Below, in pieces: positions 15,064 through 20,341 of a stretch of 26,778 nucleotides of DNA (positions are counted from its first letter, which is position 1; each line of letters starts with the position of its first letter). The stretch is from a virus. The DNA lies in IMG/VR virus record IMGVR_UViG_3300034375_002340, positions 1-26,778 of that record; one strand, 5' to 3'. The notes under the pieces were generated by a model. The model was not told where the DNA came from. It did no database searches and saw nothing but the letters and a program-made list of their open reading frames with translations. The translations under genes and the position numbers were made by a program.

Positions 15064-15361
15064 TGTAACCTCCGTTTTTTTGTTGTCTTTCTATATCCCA
15101 TTGATTGCATGTAACAATTGCATTTTCAACGGCTTCAACTACATCATCTGAGAAATCCCAGACATCGCCAGACATCTCAAATTCTTGATACCTTTGTTTA
15201 GATTCAGCTATGAAATCTTCTAATGAATTAATACTTTGTCTTTCATGTGGTTTGTACAATGAAAGATCTTGTGCAAGATAAAGTTCAAACATCGAATAGA
15301 TTTGCTCATTTCTATCATCTTGATCATAACGAGCATTTAATTGTGATTGGTTGTAGTCCAT
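15056..15361 (-). CDS. Hypothetical protein (101 aa)
   Basis: This gene is not recognised. The protein is helical, Gln/Asp/Glu-rich (NQSQLNARYDQDDRNEQIYSMF) with a helix around INSLEDFIAESKQRYQEFE and a short C-terminal basic/Gly tail. It is the first gene after a 40-bp gap following the methyltransferase, and its start carries the same ribosome cassette, AGAGGAAAAATT, as two other genes in the operon. A perfect -10 hexamer lies just upstream (15385-15390), so it may have its own weak promoter. Confidence 0.55.
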   Translation of the reverse strand: MDYNQSQLNARYDQDDRNEQIYSMFELYLAQDLSLYKPHERQSINSLEDFIAESKQRYQEFEMSGDVWDFSDDVVEAVENAIVTCNQWDIERQQKNGGYNG

Positions 15362-15384
15362 AATTTTTCCTCTGGTTGATTAAT

Positions 15385-15390
15385 ATTATA
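15385..15390 (-). promoter_or_regulatory. Possible internal -10 box upstream of the 101-aa gene
   Basis: TATAAT is present on the minus strand in the gap after the methyltransferase gene. No good -35 lies 16-18 bases upstream, so any promoter would be weak or would need an activator. Confidence 0.25.
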
Positions 15391-15401
15391 CGCTTTTGGT
15401 A

Positions 15402-16925
15402 CTAAACATTAGAACTAAAAGCATTGCTAAGTATATGTTGTATAACGGAAACTGTAAAAGAATTTCCTAAAGCCTTGTACCTTTGAGTATTTGATATACC
15501 CTCAGTATAGCCTATTGGAAATGTTTGTAATTTCTCACATTCTGTAGGTGTTAACTTTCTATAAGTTGGTTGATCCATAACTTTAGCAACATTACTTGCA
15601 ACTATTGTTGGTGATTTTCCATCTTGACTATAAACTCGATCAGCCATATCAAACTTACCATCTCTAACTTCAAAACAAACTATTGACTTGTCAAACTCAT
15701 CAGTCTTAATCACTAACAAATCTTTTAACCTAAACCAAATGTCTTCACTAGGTATTGCAAAACTAGAATCAGTCCTAAACCAATGTTCAACTTTTGTAAC
15801 TGGAACATCTAAAAGATCAGCAAGATTTTTGTTAGTCAAAATTGTCATTTTTTTGTGATCCCGTAATGTCTGTTGCAATTTAGGGATGTCAACTTCATAT
15901 TTCCTTACTTTAACTTTTTGTGGAATGATTAAAACTTTTGGCTCCCGATGTCCACCACCCATAGTAGTTAATGTTGGACTCTTTCCAGAATCAGCATATA
16001 CCCTCTTAATTGATTCATTACCATTAATGTCTGTAGCATTAGCAATATGATGACATTGTGCCTTAGAATCGAAATCTCGGAGTTCACATGGACGATTAAA
16101 TATTAATTGTCTACGACCTTTCTCGAAATAAGATTTTGGATTGCCACCTTTATAATAATTAGCATCAATACAATAACTTTTATCTCGATCAACCCAACCT
16201 ATTACATTGTAAGGAACACCTTTGTGCATAGAGTAAGTCAAAGTATTTGATTTTTGATCTTCATATCTTGCTCTAGCTTTTAGCCTTGGAAGATCTTTTG
16301 TCTTGCTTTCACTTCTTAACATAAAAGCCATTTCTTTTTCAGATAAAGTATCTTCACAACTGTAATCAAGGACATCACGCAACAACAATCCTTGATCTTC
16401 TGGCTGATCAATACCCTCAATGTTAGTCCAATAAAATCTCTTACGATTTTGGGCAGATACTAAAGCTGAATTAATCAGATGTTTATTAACTTTTCCAAGG
16501 GCTTCTTCTGTATGAAAAGTAATGTACTCTTCAAACTCATTTTTCATTCTGACATTTTCCATTAAGAATTTAGCGTTTGGATTTTTCTCAAGTACTAACT
16601 TCATAACATCAAGCATTGTCCAGAATAACATTCCTCGTGGATCTTTATCGCCTTGTTTCAATCCCGCATTTGACCATGCTTGACATGGAAAACCACCGAC
16701 AACAAGATCAATTGAAGACCAATCTAAATTTTGCCTTGTAATTAAATGCCATGTTTCCCAGTTTTTAACATCCCCCAACATAATTGTTGAGGGGTAATTT
16801 TTGAGAGTTGTTTTCATTGCATATTCATCAATCTCTGAGGCATAGTAATTGTTAACTTTAACACCTAAACGATCTAAAGCAACTTGAGTTCCAGAGATTC
16901 CATCAAACAGACTGAGTACATTCAT
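15402..16925 (-). CDS. dcm-like: C5-cytosine DNA methyltransferase with an inserted HTH-like segment
   Basis: All core motifs are present: LSLFDGISG (I, residues 4-12), SEID (30-33), LGDVKNW (50-56), GGFPCQAWS (IV, Cys81 nucleophile), MENV (VI, 122-125), AQNRKRFYW (VIII, 158-166) and LTPTECEKLQTFP plus ALGNSF (IX-X, 458-490). The protein transfers a methyl group from S-adenosylmethionine to cytosine C5 and probably protects phage DNA from host restriction. No cognate nuclease is nearby. The 507-residue length exceeds simple Dcm enzymes. The target-recognition part (about 300-450) contains an HTH-like stretch, LTNKNLADLLDVPVTKVEHW (363-382). It also has a repeated short motif, RVYADSGKSPT (309-319) and RVYSQDGKSPT (430-440). 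The start overlaps the upstream stop by one base. Confidence 0.93.
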   Translation of the reverse strand: MNVLSLFDGISGTQVALDRLGVKVNNYYASEIDEYAMKTTLKNYPSTIMLGDVKNWETWHLITRQNLDWSSIDLVVGGFPCQAWSNAGLKQGDKDPRGMLFWTMLDVMKLVLEKNPNAKFLMENVRMKNEFEEYITFHTEEALGKVNKHLINSALVSAQNRKRFYWTNIEGIDQPEDQGLLLRDVLDYSCEDTLSEKEMAFMLRSESKTKDLPRLKARARYEDQKSNTLTYSMHKGVPYNVIGWVDRDKSYCIDANYYKGGNPKSYFEKGRRQLIFNRPCELRDFDSKAQCHHIANATDINGNESIKRVYADSGKSPTLTTMGGGHREPKVLIIPQKVKVRKYEVDIPKLQQTLRDHKKMTILTNKNLADLLDVPVTKVEHWFRTDSSFAIPSEDIWFRLKDLLVIKTDEFDKSIVCFEVRDGKFDMADRVYSQDGKSPTIVASNVAKVMDQPTYRKLTPTECEKLQTFPIGYTEGISNTQRYKALGNSFTVSVIQHILSNAFSSNV

Positions 16926-17341
16926 TACGAGTCCTCCCCAAACATTCTTTCAATTAAAGAATCTGATGCAACGTACTGTTGACCATTTTCAACACCCTCA
17001 ATAATCCAAGGCTTTTTTCTAGCACGAGATTTGTAACCCACTAATTTGTAAGCAACACTTCTATCCCAAGCAATCTTAGTATCGTCAATTGTTTTTAACC
17101 AATCAGCTTTTCTTCTCATGTCTATTATTTGTTTTAAAGTTTTTTGCTCTGGAGTTAAAGCATCAGCAAGTGAGATTCTGAAACCAGTAAACTTAAATGA
17201 GTCATCATCATAAGTCGCATTACCTAATTCAAATCTTAGGTTGTTATCTTCCATAATAACTGACAATGAATCTTTGATCATCTGGCGAACTTGCTTAATA
17301 GTTTTTGGGTTTATTTCTGTTATGTTATATTTAGTTTTCAT
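16925..17341 (-). CDS. Hypothetical protein heading the leftward operon (138 aa)
   Basis: I do not recognise a named family. The protein starts MKTKYNITEINPKTIKQVRQ, a helical basic region. A mixed region follows (LRFELGNATYDDDSFKFTGFRISLADAL) and then a helix of polar residues (PEQKTLKQIIDMRRKADWLK). It ends with a basic strand segment (AYKLVGYKSRARKKPW) and an acidic terminus (DSLIERMFGEDS). It is the first gene behind the leftward promoter, with ribosome cassette AGAGGAAAAATT, so it is likely among the earliest proteins made. Its stop overlaps the methyltransferase start. A DNA- or nucleoprotein-binding role is only a guess. Confidence 0.6.
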   Translation of the reverse strand: MKTKYNITEINPKTIKQVRQMIKDSLSVIMEDNNLRFELGNATYDDDSFKFTGFRISLADALTPEQKTLKQIIDMRRKADWLKTIDDTKIAWDRSVAYKLVGYKSRARKKPWIIEGVENGQQYVASDSLIERMFGEDS

Positions 17342-17356
17342 AATTTTTCCTCTTAG

Positions 17357-17389
17357 TTAACACCCAACAGGTTTATTGGGATGTGTTAA
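17357..17389. promoter_or_regulatory. Dyad at the leftward promoter start
   Basis: TTAACA (17357-17362) pairs with TGTTAA (17384-17389), and CCCAA (17363-17367) with TTGGG (17376-17380), with a 3-base bulge on the right. The dyad lies between the leftward -10 and the first gene, over the expected transcription start. Its place suits a repressor operator; as RNA it would form only in part. Confidence 0.45.
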
Positions 17390-17417
17390 GTATAAATTAT
17401 GTTGATCTAAAAAGCAA
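17389..17417 (-). promoter_or_regulatory. Leftward early promoter (inferred)
   Basis: On the minus strand, TTGCTT (17417-17412) and TATACT (17394-17389) are 17 bases apart, and the latter matches five of six -10 positions. This drives the 138-aa gene and the methyltransferase. The start of transcription would fall at about 17382. The -35 match is weak (three of six), so an activator binding the nearby iterons is plausible. Confidence 0.45.
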
Positions 17418-17440
17418 ACCTAAAGTGTAGAACGATAAAT

Positions 17441-17502
17441 TAATAACCATAGGTTGTTAAATTAATAACCATAGGTTATAAAGTTTTTAACCATAGGTTA
17501 AA
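17441..17502. repeat. Three 22-bp-spaced iterons
   Basis: AACCATAGGTT occurs at 17445-17455, 17467-17477 and 17489-17499, exactly 22 bases apart, and the flanking bases are similar (TTAATAACCATAGGTTNTNAA). Each core is itself near-palindromic (AACC/GGTT). The two-turn spacing would put all sites on one helix face. Such iterons serve as initiator sites at replication origins or as operators; which of these applies here cannot be told from the sequence. Confidence 0.7.
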
Positions 17503-17545
17503 TGACTGCAGCTCAATCCTGGGAAGGCCTGTAGCAACTTTTGAT
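17503..17545. other. GC-richer island between the iterons and the 9-bp array
   Basis: This stretch (TGACTGCAGCTCAATC and onward) is far less AT-rich than the sequence on either side. It contains two similar 10-mers, GACTGCAGCT and GCCTGTAGCA, about 23 bases apart. No gene is seen. Confidence 0.35.
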
Positions 17546-17551
17546 GGTTTA

Positions 17552-17623
17552 AATTATTTAGGTTATTTAGGTTATTTAGGTTATTTAGGTTATTTAGACT
17601 GTTTAGGTTATTTAAGTCTTTTA
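17552..17623. repeat. 9-bp direct repeat array (GGTTATTTA)
   Basis: Eight successive 9-base units are present. Exact GGTTATTTA units start at 17561, 17570, 17579, 17588 and 17606; degenerate units are at 17552 (AATTATTTA), 17597 (GACTGTTTA) and 17615 (AGTCTTTTA). The repeats resemble initiator-protein boxes and lead directly into a very AT-rich tract. Three further degenerate units recur at 19817-19843. Confidence 0.75.
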
Positions 17624-17639
17624 GGATCAGCCAGTAATG

Positions 17640-17790
17640 TATTTATAAGATATGTATTTAAATAATTTTATGATCCGAAAAAATTTTTAAATAAATAAAT
17701 TTTTAAAAAAATATTTTATAAAAATCTAATCAAATATTAAATAAATAATAGATCTAATCATAAATCCTTTGGTAATACAAAAGTATATAA
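17640..17790. other. Very AT-rich tract, candidate DNA-unwinding element
   Basis: About 150 bp next to the 9-bp repeats are overwhelmingly A/T, with few G or C bases and long A and T runs. ATCTAATCA occurs twice (17724 and 17752). Together with the iterons and the 9-bp array this is the classic order of a theta-type replication origin. No gene is seen. Confidence 0.5.
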
Positions 17791-17828
17791 AAAGCTTTAA
17801 AGGTATTTTTTTACTGTATTATTATTAA

Positions 17829-17842
17829 TGTCAATTTTGACA
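17829..17842. promoter_or_regulatory. Operator-like palindrome before the rightward operon
   Basis: TGTCAATTTTGACA has perfect 6-bp arms (TGTCAA/TTGACA) around two bases. It lies about 20 bases before the first rightward start, downstream of a possible -10, TATTAT (about 17815-17820). It also contains TTGACA, but no -10 follows at 16-18 bases, so I read it mainly as an operator. Confidence 0.4.
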
Positions 17843-17863
17843 ATTAACTATAGAGGTATAAAA

Positions 17864-18004
17864 ATGGAATTAATTTTTAATAGTGTGATAGTGCATTTAC
17901 TAGTATTCTTTTTTGGAATACTTTTTTCATTTGTTATTTTTTCAATGATATTTTTTCCTATATATATGAGAATTTTAGGAATTAAAAAAAGGGGGGTTAA
18001 ATAA
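17864..18004 (+). CDS. Small membrane protein (46 aa)
   Basis: This gene was read by hand. MELIFNSVIVHLL leads into a very hydrophobic Phe/Ile-rich helix, FFFGILFSFVIFSMIFFPIY, followed by the basic tail MRILGIKKRGVK. That indicates one membrane pass with a cytoplasmic C terminus. GAGG seven bases before ATG is a good ribosome site. Its stop overlaps the next ATG (TAATG), so the two small genes are coupled. It is the first gene of the rightward operon ahead of the gp88-like gene. Function is unknown. Confidence 0.6.
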   Translation: MELIFNSVIVHLLVFFFGILFSFVIFSMIFFPIYMRILGIKKRGVK

Positions 18005-18144
18005 TGGATTTAATAACACTTAAATTTTTACAAAGTTTTGTTAATAATAAACTCAACCAAAAGCGATGTGTTGACCCGTTTATGTGGTCAAGGGTTAGCG
18101 ATTATATTAATAAACAAATTAAACTATTAGAGGGTAAAAAATGA
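18004..18144 (+). CDS. Small basic protein (46 aa)
   Basis: This gene was read by hand. The sequence MDLITLKFLQSFVNNKLNQK then CVDPFMWSRVSDYINKQIKLLEGKK is a helical, Lys/Asn-rich peptide without a membrane segment. It starts inside the previous stop (TAATG) and ends inside the next start (AAATGATA). That kind of double coupling is seldom seen in chance ORFs. It is not recognised. A role as a partner of the neighbouring membrane or gp88-like protein is only context. Confidence 0.5.
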   Translation: MDLITLKFLQSFVNNKLNQKRCVDPFMWSRVSDYINKQIKLLEGKK

Positions 18145-18368
18145 TATTCAAACATACCATTTACAGTAGTAAAAAACTAAAAAAATTACTTGATGATAAT
18201 CATAATGTTATTGAATTATTTTCAAATGATGGTGTAAATATAGAAGTTTGTCAAAATGCATTAGCAAAAATATATGAAGTTTATTATGATGATAAATTAG
18301 TTTTGACAACAAAATTATTTCGTTCTATATTACAAAAACTAAAACAATTAAATGTGGGGATAAAATGA
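18141..18368 (+). CDS. Hypothetical protein (75 aa)
   Basis: The protein MIFKHTIYSSKKLKKLLDDN then VIELFSNDGVNIEVCQNALAK is a mixed alpha/beta domain with a helical C terminus (LFRSILQKLKQLNVG). No family is recognised. The start has GAGGGTAAAAA upstream and overlaps the previous stop (ATGA); the end overlaps the next ATG. The gene belongs to the same coupled cluster as the gp88-like gene. Confidence 0.6.
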   Translation: MIFKHTIYSSKKLKKLLDDNHNVIELFSNDGVNIEVCQNALAKIYEVYYDDKLVLTTKLFRSILQKLKQLNVGIK

Positions 18369-19021
18369 ATATACAAAACAATCTAACAATACCAATCAAA
18401 ACATTAAAACAAGCTACTGAAATAATTGGAGGTTATACAGTTACTTCAAAAATGCCGACAATCAGTTATTCAATAAGTGCGAAGGATTGTATAACTGGAA
18501 GTAAATTAAGAAAAATTAAAAATTCTGTTTGTTCGGATTGTTATGCTTTAAAAGGTAATTATGTCCGATATTCAAAAAACATTGAGAAGGCCCAAAATAA
18601 GCGATTAAAAGCGATAACTTCTAAAGACTGGGTCAATGCTATGGTTTATATAATGAAACATCAAAAACAGGTTGTTAATAGTGGTTTATTTCGGTGGCAT
18701 GATAGTGGTGATATCCAAAGCATGGAACACTTACAAAAAATTGTAGATATTGCAAAATCTACACCCAATATAAAACATTGGTTACCTACTAAAGAATCAA
18801 ACATAATTAAAAACTTTAAAGGTGATATACCTAAAAATTTAATTATTCGTTTGAGTGGTTCGTTTATAGATGGTAAAGCGCCTATATATAAAAATACTTC
18901 AACTGTAACAACTGATAAAGATAAAGCGACATGTCGAAGTTTTGAGAATAACGGACAATGTAAAGAATGTCGCAAGTGTTGGGATAGTTCAATTCAAAAC
19001 ATTAGTTATTTAAATCATTAA
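18365..19021 (+). CDS. gp88-family protein (conserved Cys clusters)
   Basis: The 218-residue protein matches the gp88 family known from mycobacteriophages and many environmental phages. It has CSDCYALKGNY (56-66), RWHDSGDIQSMEHLQKIVDI (110-129), PNIKHWLPTKE (134-144) and a C-terminal cluster C190, CKECRKC (199-205) W. Cysteines 42, 56, 59, 190, 199, 202 and 205 could hold a metal or iron-sulfur cluster, and HDSGD is the most conserved core of the family. The layout recalls a shortened radical-SAM-like barrel, but no CxxxCxxC SAM motif is present, so activity is unknown. It is coupled to the gene before it, and a zinc-ribbon gene follows. Confidence 0.8.
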   Translation: MNIQNNLTIPIKTLKQATEIIGGYTVTSKMPTISYSISAKDCITGSKLRKIKNSVCSDCYALKGNYVRYSKNIEKAQNKRLKAITSKDWVNAMVYIMKHQKQVVNSGLFRWHDSGDIQSMEHLQKIVDIAKSTPNIKHWLPTKESNIIKNFKGDIPKNLIIRLSGSFIDGKAPIYKNTSTVTTDKDKATCRSFENNGQCKECRKCWDSSIQNISYLNH

Positions 19022-19035
19022 AGGATAATATTATT

Positions 19036-19242
19036 ATGAGTAAATGTATAAAAAACAATTGTAATGGTAAGTTAGAGTTTAACGAATCCAAAGGGGTCTA
19101 TTCTGAATATTGGTATTGTGTTAAATGTAATACTGATTATTCAGTAAGTGTTGAATTAGTGAGAGATTTTAAAAACATGGAATCAATCGAAGATAGTCTA
19201 AATAATCTTAATATTGGTGCTAGTACTTTTAACTTTCAATAA
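19036..19242 (+). CDS. Zinc-ribbon protein (68 aa)
   Basis: Four cysteines form a simple ribbon: C4-x4-C9 at the N terminus (MSKCIKNNCNG) and CVKC (28-31). The rest is acidic and polar (FKNMESIEDSLNNLN). AAAGGATAATATTATT precedes the ATG. It ends a small operon that is closed by a strong terminator. Proteins of this size can be accessory regulators or metal carriers; a role with the gp88-like protein is possible because both are Cys-rich, but that is inference. Confidence 0.6.
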   Translation: MSKCIKNNCNGKLEFNESKGVYSEYWYCVKCNTDYSVSVELVRDFKNMESIEDSLNNLNIGASTFNFQ

Positions 19243-19261
19243 ATAGTAATAGATTTAAATT

Positions 19262-19290
19262 AAAGGGCTTTTAATTAAGCCCTTTTTTTT
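19262..19290 (+). terminator. Intrinsic terminator after the gp88 operon
   Basis: AAAGGGCTT (19262-19270) pairs with AAGCCCTTT (19277-19285) around a six-base loop. A run of eight T begins at 19283. It closes the rightward operon. The flanking stem bases also allow weaker termination on the other strand. Confidence 0.85.
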
Positions 19291-19346
19291 TAATTAATTC
19301 TTATTGAGATCGAATCTAAATTAATATACAATCGGTATTATTTTAA

Positions 19347-19403
19347 TACCCTTAAAACTATTCTAGTAAATACCCTTGACGATAAAAAAAACTTACCCTT
19401 AAC
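19347..19403. repeat. Three TACCCTTRAM direct repeats
   Basis: TACCCTTAAA (19347-19356), TACCCTTGAC (19371-19380) and TACCCTTAAC (19394-19403) are 24 and 23 bases apart. The third overlaps the second terminator-like hairpin. The spacing of about two helix turns hints at protein binding, with weak support. Confidence 0.4.
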
Positions 19404-19414
19404 GGGAGTTTTTT
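19386..19414. terminator. Second, bidirectional terminator-like hairpin
   Basis: AAAAAACT (19386-19393) and CCC (19396-19398) pair with GGG (19404-19406) and AGTTTTTT (19407-19414), leaving a two-base bulge. A/T tracts on both sides allow use in either direction. It would insulate the late promoter region from the upstream operon. Confidence 0.5.
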
Positions 19415-19668
19415 ATTATCTTAATACTAATAGTTATCTAATTAATTTAATAGCCTTTAAAACTAAAATATAAAGCTTTAAAACTGTATTAGTTTTTAAT
19501 TGGTTTTAGATCTGTTATTAATTCAAATGATATAAAAATATAAAAAATATTCTATATCACACTTTTTTTTATTCAAATTCTAATATTTAATATTATTTTT
19601 CTAGCTATTATTTTTTTACTGGCAATAAATATTATTTATTCTTAATAAAATTTCGGATCTTGTTATTA
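19415..19668. other. AT-rich non-coding stretch
   Basis: No gene, strong hairpin or exact repeat is seen here. The sequence is dominated by A/T runs and lies between the terminator and the 11-bp repeats, so it may be an unwinding or spacer segment. Confidence 0.3.
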
Positions 19669-19740
19669 ACATACTTACTAACAAGTTGTTAACAAGTTTT
19701 CCACATAGTTACTCACAAGTTATTAACAAGTTATTAACAG
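19669..19740. repeat. 11-bp repeats with a DnaA-box-like site
   Basis: Units of the form ACAAGTTATTA begin at 19681, 19692, 19715 and 19726, with degenerate copies at 19669 and 19703. The second unit reads into TTTTCCACA (19697-19705), one base from the E. coli DnaA box TTATCCACA. An eleven-base period is close to one helix turn. This could be a second initiator-binding or origin site. Confidence 0.55.
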
Positions 19741-19758
19741 GGGCCCACCCACCTGTTA
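19735..19758. other. GC-rich hairpin TAACAGG/CCTGTTA
   Basis: TAACAGG (19735-19741) pairs with CCTGTTA (19752-19758) around a ten-base GC-rich loop. It directly abuts the 11-bp repeats and stands out in an AT-rich context. Possible roles include a single-strand initiation hairpin or a terminator for leftward transcripts; neither is proven. Confidence 0.4.
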
Positions 19759-19816
19759 TTAAAACTTTTTGCTTAGGCCTATACCCACTACACAAAAAAC
19801 GAAATTTGAAAAAAAA

Positions 19817-19843
19817 AGTTATTTAGATCATTTAGGTGTTATA
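19817..19843. repeat. Second, degenerate cluster of the 9-bp repeat
   Basis: AGTTATTTA, GATCATTTA and GGTGTTATA follow each other without gaps and resemble the GGTTATTTA units at 17552-17623. The last unit contains the -10 of the late promoter. A shared binding protein for origin and late promoter is inferred. Confidence 0.4.
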
Positions 19844-19864
19844 CTTAACTGAGAATAATTATCA
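19838..19864 (+). promoter_or_regulatory. Extended -10 late promoter overlapped by a Fur-like box
   Basis: TGTTATACT (19837-19845) is an extended -10. Just after it lies TGAGAATAATTATCA (19850-19864), which matches the 7-1-7 Fur operator TGATAATnATTATCA at 13 of 14 fixed positions. The start of transcription would fall inside the box, at about 19852, where a repressor would block it. No -35 is good, as usual for extended -10 promoters. The terminase start (19877) has no ribosome site. Confidence 0.45.
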
Positions 19865-19876
19865 TTTGCATTTAAT

Positions 19877-20341
19877 ATGTCAGAAAGACCACCACCTTTA
19901 GCACCTCAGACACCTTTTGAAGATAAAGAGGATAAGCCTAAGAAAAGAGGTAATCCTAATTTTTATAAAGGGATGCCATCTTTAAATCCTGCAGGTAAAC
20001 CTAAAGGTACGATGAATAAGTATGCAGCTCTATCTAGAGAACTCATGAATGAGAACGCTGTAGAGATCGTAGCAACGGTATTAGCAAAAGCAAAAGAAGG
20101 TGATGTGCATTGTTTGAAGATGTGTATGGATAGAATTTTACCAGTTCAAAAGGCTATAGATCCAAATAGAACTAAAAATGATGCCCAAGTTATTATTAAT
20201 GTAGCTTCTATTGAATCTATTGAACAAAAAGCTAGTGAATATAACGAGGCTGAGTTAGTAGAGCCAGAAGAAAAGAGTGATGATGAAGTTGTAGCTACAA
20301 TAAACACTTCACCTATAGCTGATAAATTTAAAGATGTCTGA
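19877..20341 (+). CDS. Terminase small subunit-like protein
   Basis: The N-terminal region has NPNFYKGMPSLNPAGKPKGT followed by MNKYAAL, a DUF5681-like basic motif. Next is a helix with GDVHCLKMCMDRILP (about 75-89), the part most like small terminases and packaging-associated proteins of environmental phages. Its acidic C terminus could contact the large subunit. It would recognise phage DNA and regulate the large terminase, whose start overlaps its stop by eight bases. Its own start has no ribosome site and lies just behind the late promoter. Identification is by motif and position; the DNA-binding fold is not directly visible. Confidence 0.7.
   Translation: MSERPPPLAPQTPFEDKEDKPKKRGNPNFYKGMPSLNPAGKPKGTMNKYAALSRELMNENAVEIVATVLAKAKEGDVHCLKMCMDRILPVQKAIDPNRTKNDAQVIINVASIESIEQKASEYNEAELVEPEEKSDDEVVATINTSPIADKFKDV

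Noticed and set aside
17552-17623. CRISPR array
   Set aside because: The units are only nine bases, directly abut each other and have no spacers; no cas genes are present.
19376-19404. TTGACG as a -35 box
   Set aside because: No -10 matches at 16-18 bases; the position is filled by the hairpin CCCTTAACGGG.
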